DNA of 64,000 nucleotides from Pseudomonas caspiana (GTDB taxonomy: Bacteria; Pseudomonadota; Gammaproteobacteria; Pseudomonadales; Pseudomonadaceae), in NCBI RefSeq assembly GCF_002158995.1, contig NZ_LOHF01000012.1, forward strand, positions 84,688 through 148,687, in the 5' to 3' direction. The stretch's first letter is position 1. Each line of letters begins with the position of its first letter. Of this stretch, positions 52,388 to 61,420 are shown one piece after another. Position numbers and translations under genes: made by a program. The notes beneath the pieces are model-generated. The model was not told the DNA's origin. It saw only the letters and a program-made list of their open reading frames with translations, and did no database searches.

Positions 52388-53430
52388 GCGTGTTTCTCCA
52401 GCAGACGCCAGCGCAGTTTTTCACCCGCGCGCAGCGGTATTACGGACAGCTCGCCAAACGGCAGACTGGTGGGCGCGGTCCATTCTTCACGGACCAGCGT
52501 AATGGTGTCTTTTGGCAGTGGCAGGCCGTAGAACGCAGGACCGTGCAGGCTGGCGAAGCCTTCCAGCTTGTCCAGTGCATTGCGTTGCTCAAAAGCTTCA
52601 GCGTACAACTCGATAGCGGCGTAGGCGGTGTAGCAGCCAGCGCACCCGCACGCATTTTCCTTGGCGTGCTGAGCATGCGGCGCCGAGTCGGTGCCGAGGA
52701 AAAACTTCGTGCTGCCACTGGTGGCGGCATCGAGCAGAGCGGTCTGATGCGTGTTGCGCTTGAGGATCGGCAAGCAATAGAAGTGCGGACGTATGCCGCC
52801 AACCAGCATGTGATTGCGGTTGTAGAGCAAATGGTGCGCAGTGATCGTCGCGCCAACATTGGCCGATGCCTGATTGACGAACTGTACGGCCTCGCCGGTG
52901 GTGATGTGTTCAAACACCACTTTCAGGGTCGGAAAGCGCTCAACCACGCGGGTCAGATGCTCATCAATGAAGATTTTCTCGCGGTCGAACACGTCAATGT
53001 CGCTGCGTGTTACTTCGCCATGGACCAGAAGCGGCATGCCGACTTCGGCCATGGCTTCAAGAACCGGAAAAATCTTGTCTATGCTGGTCACGCCCGAGTC
53101 GGAGTTGGTGGTCGCTCCGGCGGGATACAACTTCGCGGCATGGACAAAACCGCTGGCCTTGGCCGTCCGGATATCTTCCGGCTGCGTCAGGTCGGTCAGG
53201 TAAAGCACCATCAGCGGCTCGAAGCGGCTGCCGGCCGGCCGGGCAGCCAGGATGCGTTGACGATAAGCGTCGGCTTCCTGAGCATTGCGAACGGGCGGTA
53301 CCAGGTTAGGCATGATGATTGCGCGGCCAAAAGTGCGCGCAACGTCAGCAACGGTGTGGGGCAAAACAGCTCCATCGCGGAGGTGAATGTGCCAGTCGTC
53401 GGGACGCAAAAGGGTCAGGAGGTCGGACAT
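52384..53430 (-). CDS. pyrC: Dihydroorotase (type II)
   Basis: The 348-residue enzyme starts [20 protein letters not shown] at 53430, where DWHIHLRDG holds the zinc-binding histidines. [30 protein letters not shown] and [10 protein letters not shown] supply further ligands and the catalytic aspartate. It cyclises carbamoyl aspartate in pyrimidine synthesis. It is first in pyrC-rnt. An upstream start seven codons earlier is less likely. Confidence 0.95.
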   Translation of the reverse strand: MSDLLTLLRPDDWHIHLRDGAVLPHTVADVARTFGRAIIMPNLVPPVRNAQEADAYRQRILAARPAGSRFEPLMVLYLTDLTQPEDIRTAKASGFVHAAKLYPAGATTNSDSGVTSIDKIFPVLEAMAEVGMPLLVHGEVTRSDIDVFDREKIFIDEHLTRVVERFPTLKVVFEHITTGEAVQFVNQASANVGATITAHHLLYNRNHMLVGGIRPHFYCLPILKRNTHQTALLDAATSGSTKFFLGTDSAPHAQHAKENACGCAGCYTAYAAIELYAEAFEQRNALDKLEGFASLHGPAFYGLPLPKDTITLVREEWTAPTSLPFGELSVIPLRAGEKLRWRLLEKHA

Positions 53431-53576
53431 TGGGGATTCCAGGCGGGTCAAACTCGCTGGGAATGCTACCGGAAAAGACTCTCTCAGGCACCCGCTATCA
53501 AGTTTTGTAGGAAGTTACCGATAGCCCGTTGTAGGAAGTCTTTTTGTTATGCGGTCATTTTTTAGTGGAGCCTCCC

Positions 53577-54482
53577 GTGCGCCAGCGATATCTAGCCCTG
53601 CTCAGCGTGTTCGCCAGCTTCCCGGCCATGGCCATGACTTTCCAGACACGTCTGGAAAGCATCGAATGGAAAGTGGAAGGCGATCAGTTCGAGTGTCGCC
53701 TCAGCCAGCCCATCACCGATTTCGGTGCGGGTGAGTTCGTGCGCCGTGCGGGTGAGCAGGCGACATTCCGGATCAAGTCGGCCGGAGGCATGCCGGGCGG
53801 CGGCTCGGCGACCCTGTTGGCTGCTGCTGCACCATGGCAGCCTGGGCGCGGTGACATCAACCTGGGTTCAGTCAAAGTCAATAACGGCGAGTTTCCGTTC
53901 AGCAGTTCTCAGGTACAAGCGGGTCGGCTGATAAGTGGTCTGATGGAGGGCCGCAGTCCAGTCATCCGCCATTACTCGCGTGATACGTCCGGAACCACAG
54001 AAGTGCGTCTGTTACCGGTCAGGTTCAACAAAGCCTTCAGCGACTATCAATTGTGCGTCACCAAGCTGTTGCCGATGAATTACGACCAGGTAAAACAGGG
54101 CGAAGTCGGTTTCCCCGGTGGTGGTATTGATCTTGATGCGCAAGCCAAGGCCCGACTGCAGACCATCGTGGCCTATCTCAAGGCCGATCCAACCGTCAAT
54201 CACATCGAGCTGGATGGGCATTCGGATAACAGCGGTAACCGCCTGACCAATCGAGACCTGTCTCGCCGTCGTGCGCTGGCCGTGATGGATTATCTGAAGG
54301 CTCAAGGCATTCCAGAAGAGCAGATCACTCTGCGTTTCCATGGCGAGCGGTATCCGTTGGTGCCTAACACCAACAACGCCAATCGTGCCCGAAACCGCCG
54401 GGTGAACGTCCATCTGGAGCGCGTCGCGCCCGAGGACAGGCCAGCTCCTGTCGCCGTAAACTCCGCACCTGCAAGGATCTGA
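53577..54482 (+). CDS. motY: MotY-like flagellar T-ring protein (OmpA family)
   Basis: The product is 301 residues. The GTG at 53577 is six bases after GGAG and yields a signal peptide (MRQRYLALLSVFASFPAMAM). The N-terminal domain begins TFQTRLESIEWKVEGDQFECRLSQPI, typical of MotY. The C-terminal OmpA-like peptidoglycan-binding domain has IELDGHSDNSGNRLTNRDLSRRRALAV and NRARNRRVNVHL. It anchors the sodium- or proton-driven stator around the flagellar basal body. The gene pair motY-argG is a known Pseudomonas order. Confidence 0.9.
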   Translation: MRQRYLALLSVFASFPAMAMTFQTRLESIEWKVEGDQFECRLSQPITDFGAGEFVRRAGEQATFRIKSAGGMPGGGSATLLAAAAPWQPGRGDINLGSVKVNNGEFPFSSSQVQAGRLISGLMEGRSPVIRHYSRDTSGTTEVRLLPVRFNKAFSDYQLCVTKLLPMNYDQVKQGEVGFPGGGIDLDAQAKARLQTIVAYLKADPTVNHIELDGHSDNSGNRLTNRDLSRRRALAVMDYLKAQGIPEEQITLRFHGERYPLVPNTNNANRARNRRVNVHLERVAPEDRPAPVAVNSAPARI

Positions 54483-54519
54483 CGACGGGTCGCCACTCGT
54501 CGCCAGGTCGACATAATCT

Positions 54520-54580
54520 GTCGCTTCATCGTCAGAAGCTGTCGCGCTACTGTAAATCACGCCATTTGAACGGTAGAATC
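54520..54580 (+). promoter_or_regulatory. argG promoter with tandem ArgR half-sites
   Basis: TGTCGC-N8-CA (54520-54535) and TGTCGC-N8-AA (54541-54556) are direct repeats exactly 21 bases apart, the spacing of Pseudomonas ArgR operators. The second overlaps a weak -35 (TGTAAA, 54552), with a -10 TAGAAT at 54575-54580 after 17 bases. The layout predicts arginine repression. Confidence 0.72.
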
Positions 54581-54614
54581 ACCGGTTTTCCGTACAACCC
54601 GGTGGAGTAATGGC

Positions 54615-55832
54615 ATGGCGGACGTAAACAAGGTAGTTCTCGCGTATTCCGGTGGCCTGGATACTTCGGTAATCCTCAAGTGGCTGCAAGATACGTATAA
54701 CTGCGAAGTGGTGACCTTTACCGCTGACCTGGGTCAGGGTGAAGAAGTCGAACCAGCACGCGCCAAGGCAAAAGCCATGGGCGTCAAAGAAATCTACATC
54801 GATGACCTGCGCGAAGAATTCGTGCGTGATTTCGTGTTCCCGATGTTCCGCGCCAACACCGTTTACGAAGGCGAGTACCTGCTGGGTACATCTATCGCTC
54901 GTCCGCTGATTGCCAAGCGTCTGATCGAAATCGCCAACGAAACCGGCGCTGATGCCATTTCCCACGGCGCTACCGGTAAAGGTAACGATCAGGTTCGCTT
55001 CGAACTGGGTGCCTACGCACTCAAGCCTGGTGTGAAAGTGATTGCCCCTTGGCGCGAATGGGACCTGCTGTCCCGTGAGAAGCTGATGGACTACGCCGAG
55101 AAGCACGCGATCCCGATCGAACGTCACGGCAAGAAGAAGTCCCCGTACTCCATGGATGCCAACTTGCTTCACATCTCCTATGAAGGCGGCGTGCTGGAAG
55201 ACACCTGGACTGAGCACGAAGAAGATATGTGGCGTTGGACAGTCTCCCCCGAGAAGGCTCCAGACACCCCACAATATCTCGAGCTGACCTACCGCAATGG
55301 CGACATCGTGGCACTGGACGGCGTTGAGATGACGCCTGCCACTGTGTTGGCAACGCTGAACCGTATCGGTGGTGAGCACGGTATTGGCCGTCTGGACATC
55401 GTTGAAAACCGTTACGTGGGCATGAAGTCCCGCGGCTGCTACGAGACGCCTGGCGGCACCATCATGCTGCGTGCTCACCGCGCCATTGAGTCGATTACTC
55501 TGGACCGCGAAGTCGCTCACCTCAAGGATGAGTTGATGCCCAAGTACGCCAGCCTGATCTACACCGGTTACTGGTGGAGCCCTGAGCGTCTGATGCTGCA
55601 ACAGATGATCGACGCATCGCAGGCTCATGTGAATGGTGTTGTGCGCTTGAAGCTTTATAAAGGCAACGTGATCGTGACCGGTCGCAAGTCCGATGAGTCG
55701 CTGTTCGATGCAAATATCGCGACCTTCGAAGAAGACGGCGGGGCTTACAACCAGGCTGATGCTGCGGGCTTCATCAAGCTCAACGCACTGCGCATGCGGA
55801 TTGCCGCAAACAAGGGCCGCAAACTGTTCTAA
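54615..55832 (+). CDS. argG: Argininosuccinate synthase
   Basis: The 405-residue enzyme starts [24 protein letters not shown] with the PP-loop ATP site [24 protein letters not shown] and the [15 protein letters not shown] citrulline-site region follow. It joins citrulline and aspartate in arginine synthesis, two steps after ArgF of this window. Confidence 0.97.
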   Translation: MADVNKVVLAYSGGLDTSVILKWLQDTYNCEVVTFTADLGQGEEVEPARAKAKAMGVKEIYIDDLREEFVRDFVFPMFRANTVYEGEYLLGTSIARPLIAKRLIEIANETGADAISHGATGKGNDQVRFELGAYALKPGVKVIAPWREWDLLSREKLMDYAEKHAIPIERHGKKKSPYSMDANLLHISYEGGVLEDTWTEHEEDMWRWTVSPEKAPDTPQYLELTYRNGDIVALDGVEMTPATVLATLNRIGGEHGIGRLDIVENRYVGMKSRGCYETPGGTIMLRAHRAIESITLDREVAHLKDELMPKYASLIYTGYWWSPERLMLQQMIDASQAHVNGVVRLKLYKGNVIVTGRKSDESLFDANIATFEEDGGAYNQADAAGFIKLNALRMRIAANKGRKLF

Positions 55833-55851
55833 CGGCTGGTTCTGAAATGAA

Positions 55852-55878
55852 GATGCAGCACCTTTTCGGTGCTGCATC
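55852..55878 (+). terminator. Stem-loop after argG
   Basis: GATGCAGCACC, loop TTTTC and GGTGCTGCATC form an 11-base perfect stem 20 bases past the stop. There is no T run, so it may stabilise RNA or terminate weakly. Confidence 0.6.
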
Positions 55879-56394
55879 CGGGATTAGGTGGTTCCGGCCT
55901 GCTTACCGCCTGCATTGCACTTGCATAGCGATCGTCTTCCAGACTCGGTTGATGACACTCTTATCCCTGCCGGGATTGATACACGTCCTTAATTCTTGAA
56001 ACGATGGATCAGTCCTCCACGATATTCTGTGGCAACCTCAAAAGTTTCATGAGTTTCCTCGGGTTCGACCTCCTCGGTAAACCTGATCTAATTGTATGAA
56101 TTCAGCGCTTGTGGATCTCCAATAGGCTGCTGCGCACGTCACAATAGTCTCGCAGCTTTGATATCAGTGCCAAGTTATTGAGTGATAGCTACAGCGTCAT
56201 AAGCTCCTGTAGGTCGCAATGCCGAGTTTTTTGGTTTGGGTATTAATTCAGTATTTGAGTAGTACTGTTTAATGCGTACAGATTTGCGTGGCCGAATAGC
56301 GTGTGAGGTCCTTCACTCATCGTTGATCGAGCCGCTGCGAACATTAATATCATTCCGCTACGATGTTCAGATTCGCTTTCTTGCAGTCAGCAGT
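55879..56394. other. Gene-free stretch at the edge of the AT-rich accessory region
   Basis: I see no convincing gene, REPIN or terminator in these 516 bases. A plus-strand open frame at 56272-56490 overlaps a better minus-strand gene. Base composition is lower in G+C than in the neighbouring core genes. Confidence 0.35.
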
Positions 56395-56649
56395 CTAATT
56401 AGCCTGCTGGCTGGATTTAGACTGTTCGCTGGTAGGCTCCGTAGGGGGGTAAAGTACGCGGCTGTTAAAGTTGAGGGTCAGAAAGAATAATATGACCAGT
56501 GTCGATGGGAATGCGATAAGAAACCATATATAGATCTGGCGATTTTCATCGTCGAGGTGAGGGAGCACCGTGGTCGCTGATGCTTCACACAGAGCCGCAA
56601 ACATCGCGATGATGCTGATAGGGTTGATAAGGCGAGGTAATAATTTCAT
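56395..56649 (-). CDS. Small two-helix membrane protein, unknown function
   Basis: The product is 84 residues from the ATG at 56649 (AAGGA site). Two hydrophobic helices (about residues 9-28 and 44-65) flank TVLPHLDDENRQIYIW, and the tail is SRVLYPPTEPTSEQSKSSQQAN. The pattern LP-x-L-D-D-E-N-R, I-W-F-L-I-A-F-P and LFFLTLNFN resembles a membrane module I recall from hypothetical proteins of Pseudomonas. No function is known to me. It sits in an AT-rich region 130 bases from another orphan gene. Confidence 0.55.
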   Translation of the reverse strand: MKLLPRLINPISIIAMFAALCEASATTVLPHLDDENRQIYIWFLIAFPSTLVILFFLTLNFNSRVLYPPTEPTSEQSKSSQQAN

Positions 56650-56781
56650 GTCATCCTTCTGCAAATAGATTGTGGTGTTATAGGGTTAATTAAAAAAACA
56701 GGGTGGGCATAATCTGTTTATATTGACCTCCCGAGAAAGCAGCCAAGAGCTAACTGGTCTGGTTGGCTGTAATGTTGCTCA

Positions 56782-57309
56782 TCATGACGAAGGTTCGTTT
56801 TCGTCCGTCTTGAATTCGAATCGATAGGCTTTTCCTATATTCCATACTTGTCGCACGTTCAAGTCCAGTATCTTGGCGATTTCGGGCGCTGTATATCCCA
56901 GGCTGGAGTAATGCATGGCATGCCCTGCAACGACATCGTCTACATCGGACGTGCCAGAGCGATGTCTATTGATCACTTCATTTATCGGGCGACTGAACAT
57001 GATTTTTACGCCATGTTCAACGGCGAGTTGCTTGATCTCTTTTTTGTTCATTCGTAAAGAATATTGCAGCGCGCTAATGCCTGCGCCTTTTGCCACCAAT
57101 GCCTTCAGCAGCTCTACCTTTTCGGTATTTCCAGTCATCAGGTGTTCATCATTTGATCTTGCATTGTCTGTATTCAGCGATGATGTTTCCTGTTCATCTC
57201 CCGAGACCACTTTAATAATGCCGCCCTGGGCAACGAACTGTTCAACGGCTGCCGCCAGATCCAGACTGTCTGCCTCTTGAGGACGAGCGCCAGAATTTTT
57301 ATTGTTCAT
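56782..57309 (-). CDS. Putative HTH-like regulatory protein, unknown family
   Basis: The product is 175 residues from the ATG at 57309 (GGGA site). The first part has VEQFVAQGGIIKVVSGDEQ, a motif type seen in several small Pseudomonas proteins. Two candidate helix-turn-helix segments follow: VELLKALVAKGAGISALQYSLRMNKKEIKQLAVEHGVK, and SSLGYTAPEIAKILDLNVRQVWNIGKAYRF near the C-terminus. DNA binding is plausible but not shown. Its codon use and surroundings are AT-richer than core genes, suggesting transfer. Confidence 0.6.
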   Translation of the reverse strand: MNNKNSGARPQEADSLDLAAAVEQFVAQGGIIKVVSGDEQETSSLNTDNARSNDEHLMTGNTEKVELLKALVAKGAGISALQYSLRMNKKEIKQLAVEHGVKIMFSRPINEVINRHRSGTSDVDDVVAGHAMHYSSLGYTAPEIAKILDLNVRQVWNIGKAYRFEFKTDENEPSS

Positions 57310-58493
57310 GATATATCCCTTTCCGAACATGGTTGTACACATGGCCAATTCAAGGAGAATCGCCGAGCTCGTGTGGGCGCGTTCAGCGAGAGGCTGGGTT
57401 GATCGGTCATGTCATGCTGCCCGAATCCTTTCGGCTCTCTACTGGAGGAGAGTCCATATAAAGCAACACTGTTTTAAGTGGGTCAAAGTGGCATCACTTG
57501 TTATGTAATTCTCATGTAATCCTGCGTATCTTTTTGAGTATAGAGTGGGATTTCTTGAAAAAGTAACGACTGGTAATAAAATTTGCAAGTAAAAAAATGT
57601 TGGTTACATGGATTGTTTTGTCGATCAACAACTTTTCTTACATGAATTTTTTTTGCGTCTGTTAGTGTTGTAGTACATTTCCTGTTTGCCGGCGGAAGCA
57701 TGGATTTGTGCAGGAATATAGTATTAGCTTTTGGCGGGGTATCTTTTTGCGTGTAGCCGACTTAGACATCTCGAGCCTTGACGGCGCTTCTCTTAATGCC
57801 CTTGCAGGTTTTTGAGTTTTAAAGTTATGTAGTACATACATACCGCAAAAATTTTTAAATCCTTATTTGTGTTTGCTGTGTAGTATAGGAATCTTCCGAA
57901 ACCCAGGTAGGATTTTTCGCAAAATATATATATTTGCAAAATAGACGTCGCAAAGTGTGTAGTTTTTAAACGTCGTGGGATAGGTGTCGAAAATGCTCAG
58001 TGGGTACAAGACCTAGCGTTTAAATCCACGCCGCGCTGAAATGTTGCGTGCTGCGGTGTCTCGACTTCAGGTGCTGGTGTAACGGAGATGTAACAGCGTA
58101 TTTTGTTTCGTGGAGCGCACTATTAATGCCCCACTACACTGGGTATTCAAGCCGCCAGTATTGTCCGGATGATGGCTAGAGGCTATGCACTCCCGTCCAC
58201 CAGTCTCTAATTCGGGCTCCACTATCTTCGTTCAGGGTTAACTAAATCGCTGTAGCGTCTATTTATTAGTCCAAAGAGGTATTTGAAAAATGCTTGACCC
58301 GATCATAATAATTCAATCGATTGATTCGCTCTGTTTCTGCTCGCTTCCGAAAAGGTCAATTAATTTGTCGCTTTCCGAGTGGATGCTCTTGTGATGGCCT
58401 GCACTGTCGCGTCATTTAGACTGAATTTTGTAGGAATATTCTGCTGTAGATGTGGGATTGGTCTTTGGCTGTCTGTCCTAAGGGGGGGGCGCC
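57310..58493. other. AT-rich gene-free region with repeated short motifs
   Basis: No convincing protein gene is visible in nearly 1.2 kb. The 57500-57960 part is strongly AT-rich. ATGTAA occurs at 57503 and 57514, and its complement TTACAT at 57604 and 57638. TGTAGTACAT occurs at 57669 and 57829. A 34-codon open frame with a weak ribosome site lies at 58290-58394. The region probably holds long regulatory sequence or a decayed insert. Confidence 0.45.
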
Positions 58494-58571
58494 ATGCAAA
58501 GCACTAAACGACTAGGCTATTGTGCTTGCTCTGAAACTTCGAATAGCGAAAATTGGACTGCCCATGAATAA
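58494..58571 (+). CDS. Possible 25-residue leader ORF overlapping the response regulator start
   Basis: An ATG at 58494 follows a very strong ribosome site (AAGGGGGGGG). The 25-codon frame (starting MQSTKRLGYCACSE) ends with TAA at 58569-58571, eight bases inside the response-regulator gene. The regulator's own ribosome site is weak. Such overlap often couples translation of the second gene to the first. Whether the peptide is made is unknown. Confidence 0.4.
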   Translation: MQSTKRLGYCACSETSNSENWTAHE

Positions 58572-59190
58572 AGTGCTGATCGTGGACGATCATCCCGTCA
58601 TTCGCCTTGCCGTACGCATGTTAATGGAGCGCCATGGCTATGAGGTCATTGCGGAGACGGATAATGGAGTGGATGCCCTGCAACTGGCTCGTGAGCATTT
58701 GCCCGATATCGTAATTCTCGACATAGGCATCCCAAAGCTGGACGGCTTGGAGGTCATCGCTCGTTTGTCTGCCATGACTCTGCCGTTCAAAGAGCTGATT
58801 CTCACCTCTCAGGCACCCGGTCATTTTTCCATGCGCTGCATGCAAGCCGGGGCAGCGGGTTATGTTTGCAAGCAGCAGGATCTTACTGAACTGTTGAGTG
58901 CGATCAAGGCGGTCTTGTCTGGCTACAGCTATTTTCCCAATCAGGCGCTGCACACCGTGCGGTCGAGCATGGGTAATGCCAGCGAAGCGGATATGGTCGA
59001 TCGTCTCTCAGGGCGTGAAATGATGGTGTTGCAACAGTTGGCCCGAGGCAAAACCAATAAGGAAATTGCAGATGGAATGTTTCTGAGTAACAAGACAGTC
59101 AGTACCTACAAGACTCGTCTGCTGCTAAAGCTCAACGCTCATTCACTGGTCGACCTTATAGAGCTGGCTCAGCGTAATGGTCTCGTGTAA
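58564..59190 (+). CDS. NarL/FixJ family response regulator (BvgA/EvgA-like)
   Basis: The 208-residue protein has a receiver domain (VLIVDDHPVIRLAV with acidic pocket; phospho-acceptor Asp53 in IVILDIGIPKLDG) and a LuxR-type HTH (LSGREMMVLQQLARGKTNKEIADGMFLSNKTVSTYKTRLLLKL). The receiver resembles BvgA/EvgA. No sensor kinase is adjacent, so it is an orphan here. The start MNKVLIVDDH at 58564 fits the family; an upstream start would add 14 unrelated residues. A terminator follows. Confidence 0.92.
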   Translation: MNKVLIVDDHPVIRLAVRMLMERHGYEVIAETDNGVDALQLAREHLPDIVILDIGIPKLDGLEVIARLSAMTLPFKELILTSQAPGHFSMRCMQAGAAGYVCKQQDLTELLSAIKAVLSGYSYFPNQALHTVRSSMGNASEADMVDRLSGREMMVLQQLARGKTNKEIADGMFLSNKTVSTYKTRLLLKLNAHSLVDLIELAQRNGLV

Positions 59191-59249
59191 GGGCGTACCG
59201 ATAAGGACTTTGAAGCGTTGGATTGTGTGTCTATCCAGCGCTTTTCGCT

Positions 59250-59275
59250 AAAGCCTCTCGCCCATGAGAGGCTTT
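59250..59275. terminator. Terminator after the response regulator
   Basis: AAAGCCTCTC, loop GCCCAT and GAGAGGCTTT form a perfect stem between convergent genes. Confidence 0.75.
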
Positions 59276-59309
59276 GTGTCATGAGGAACGACGCGAAGGT
59301 GAGGGCGGT

Positions 59310-59492
59310 TCAAAGATCGTAGTCGTAATCAGCCAATTGCCTTTGCAGGCGTCTTTCATCCAGCAGATTGTCGATGGTCCGCCGTTTGCTGAGATTGGTT
59401 TTGGCGGGCTCGACAGGTGCGGGCTCCGCGTCATCTGATTCAACTGCAGTGAAATCGTCGTCTACGTCCAATTGCTCTTTGTCGCTGCTCAT
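59310..59492 (-). CDS. PA3496 family small protein
   Basis: The product is 60 residues from the ATG at 59492. It is acidic at the N-terminus (SDKEQLDVDDDFTAVESDDAEP) and has the conserved C-terminal block SKRRTIDNLLDERRLQRQLADYDYDL. This matches the PA3496 family, labelled putative envelope integrity protein in databases as I recall. In P. aeruginosa it also lies beside nth. The molecular role is not defined. Confidence 0.85.
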   Translation of the reverse strand: MSSDKEQLDVDDDFTAVESDDAEPAPVEPAKTNLSKRRTIDNLLDERRLQRQLADYDYDL

Positions 59493-59598
59493 AAAGTTGA
59501 CTCCAGACTTAGGCTGTCGTTGGCGCACCTTATAGCGAGTATCTGCGAGCGGGTAAAAAAGATTTTTTCAATCGATCGGTCGTTTAAGTCTCTATCGC

Positions 59599-60237
59599 TC
59601 AATCGTCCGAGGTTTTGTGTTTGTAATCACACAAATCTTCGATCCTGCAACTGCCGCAGCGCGGCTTGCGAGCCTGGCAAACATAGCGGCCGAGCAGAAT
59701 CAGCCAGTGATGGGCATCCAGTAAGTAATCCTTTGGCACAAACTTCATCAGCTGTTTTTCCACTTCGACTACGTTTTTGCCTGGAGCGATACCGGTGCGA
59801 TTGCTGACGCGGAAAATATGGGTGTCCACCGCCATTGCTATCTGACGAAAGGCGGTATTGAGCACTACATTGGCGGTCTTGCGGCCAACGCCGGGCAAAG
59901 CCTCAAGTGCTTCGCGCGTTTGCGGCACTTCTCCGCCGTGTAACTCCATCAGCATCCGGCAGGTTTCTATAACGTTTTTGGCTTTGCTGTTGTACAGGCC
60001 GATGGTTTTTATGTACTCGGACAAACCTTCCACACCGAGCTCGTAGATCGCCTTTGGAGTATTGGCGACAGGATAAAGCCGCGCAGTTGCCTTGTTGACG
60101 CTGACATCGGTCGCCTGCGCTGAAAGGATCACGGAGATGAGCAGTTCAAAGGGGGTGGTGTAGGCCAACTCGGTTTTTGGGTCCGGGTTGTCTTCGTGAA
60201 GGCGGCGAAAGATTTCCTGGCGTTTTGCAGCATTCAT
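59599..60237 (-). CDS. nth: Endonuclease III
   Basis: The 212-residue DNA glycosylase has the helix-hairpin-helix [20 protein letters not shown] with the catalytic lysine, the catalytic aspartate in [12 protein letters not shown] and the C-terminal [4Fe-4S] motif C-X6-C-X2-C-X5-C ([17 protein letters not shown]). It removes oxidised pyrimidines and nicks the abasic site. It overlaps the end of rnfB by four bases. Confidence 0.96.
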   Translation of the reverse strand: MNAAKRQEIFRRLHEDNPDPKTELAYTTPFELLISVILSAQATDVSVNKATARLYPVANTPKAIYELGVEGLSEYIKTIGLYNSKAKNVIETCRMLMELHGGEVPQTREALEALPGVGRKTANVVLNTAFRQIAMAVDTHIFRVSNRTGIAPGKNVVEVEKQLMKFVPKDYLLDAHHWLILLGRYVCQARKPRCGSCRIEDLCDYKHKTSDD

Positions 60238-61289
60238 GAACCGAGATTTTCCTTGGGGGCGATGGCTTGCAGGTTGGCCGACAGACTCCGCTCTGCGGCC
60301 TCAAGCGCCTGTTCGGCATGTTGAAGCTCAGTCGTCAGGCTCGCGATCTGCTCTGAAGAGGCCTCACTCGTTTGTGCTTTTTTCAATGCGGCGCGGGCCA
60401 TAGCCAGTTGGATTTTTGCACGTTTGACGCCGCTGTTGTCCACCCGCGGCATCGTTATCGTGATTGGGCCGGGTTGCGCGGATTGAAGGCTGTTAAGGGC
60501 TTGTTCGGCCGTTTCGTATTCTTGCTGCAATTGAACCAGACGTGCTGCCTGTTCAGCGATGGGAGGGTGACCGAACGCTTTCAGGGATTTATTAAGCTGG
60601 GCTCTGCTCATTGCTACGTCGATGCGGGCCTTTTTCAATGCTTCGTCATCGACGGCAGAGCTGTGCGCACTTGAGCGCTCCACTGTTGATTGTGTGGGTG
60701 AGCGAGGGGCTTCAGGCGCTGCTGTGGCCCTTTGCGCTCGGGCGAGGCGTTCGGTGTGTCGACGCTCCTCTTCGCTACGAAGCCGAGCGTTGCGGGACTC
60801 GAAGCGATGTCTCGCCTGGTTGCGCTTTCGGCTGCGATCCTGCTGCTGCTGCGCAGTGAAAGCGAGCCCGCTGACGATTGGGGTTACGGCAGGGGGCAAC
60901 GGCAGCAGGTCAATGCAGTCCACCGGGCAGGGCGCTACACACAGGTCACAACCAGTGCATTCATCGACGATGACGGTATGCATGAATTTCGCCGCGCCGA
61001 CGATGGCGTCGACCGGACAAGCCTGAATGCACTTGGTGCAACCGATACATTCAGCCTCACGAATAAACGCGACTTGTGCCGGCGCGCAACCCCGCTCCGG
61101 ATCAACGTCCAAGGCTGGCACGCCGAGCAAACGCGACAGAGCTGCAACGGTCTCGGTGCCGCCCGGTGGGCATTTATTGATTGCCTCGCCCTCGGCGATT
61201 CCCTCTGCATAGGGCTTGCAGCCAGGATGTCCGCATTTTCCGCATTGGGTCTGGGGGAGCAGGGCGTCGATGCTTTGGATGAGGTTCAT
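60234..61289 (-). CDS. rnfB: RnfB-like ferredoxin subunit with long helical C-terminal tail, orphan
   Basis: The 351-residue protein starts [24 protein letters not shown], the four-cysteine Fe-S domain of RnfB, with no N-terminal membrane anchor. A double ferredoxin domain follows ([19 protein letters not shown] and [16 protein letters not shown]). From residue ~170 to the end it is charged and helical with two related blocks ([19 protein letters not shown] and [18 protein letters not shown]). RnfA, C, D, G and E, which flank it in P. aeruginosa, are absent; nth follows directly. It may serve another electron-transfer partner. Confidence 0.88.
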   Translation of the reverse strand: MNLIQSIDALLPQTQCGKCGHPGCKPYAEGIAEGEAINKCPPGGTETVAALSRLLGVPALDVDPERGCAPAQVAFIREAECIGCTKCIQACPVDAIVGAAKFMHTVIVDECTGCDLCVAPCPVDCIDLLPLPPAVTPIVSGLAFTAQQQQDRSRKRNQARHRFESRNARLRSEEERRHTERLARAQRATAAPEAPRSPTQSTVERSSAHSSAVDDEALKKARIDVAMSRAQLNKSLKAFGHPPIAEQAARLVQLQQEYETAEQALNSLQSAQPGPITITMPRVDNSGVKRAKIQLAMARAALKKAQTSEASSEQIASLTTELQHAEQALEAAERSLSANLQAIAPKENLGS

Positions 61290-61373
61290 GGTTTTGCCGA
61301 ATAGGCGAACGGGCAGTGAGCAATGAAATAGGTAAACACTCTCCAGCGAGAGTTCAGCTTCTGCAAACAGCAC

Positions 61374-61407
61374 AAACCCGATAACAGCGGTTCAGGCTGT
61401 TATCGGG
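61374..61407 (-). terminator. Terminator of metG
   Basis: On the minus strand CCCGATAACAGC, a short loop and GCTGTTATCGGG are followed by TTTGT, 14 bases past the metG stop. Confidence 0.8.
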
Positions 61408-61420
61408 CATGTCTCAAGCC

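Noticed and set aside
56272..56490. 72-residue plus-strand open frame
   Set aside because: It overlaps a better-supported minus-strand membrane protein and lacks a ribosome site.
57501..57701. 66-residue minus-strand open frame in the AT-rich region
   Set aside because: No good start or ribosome site, and composition matches random AT-rich sequence.
58290..58394. 34-codon plus-strand frame starting MLDPIIIIQSID
   Set aside because: It has only a modest AGAGG ribosome site and no resemblance to known proteins; too short to support without conservation data.
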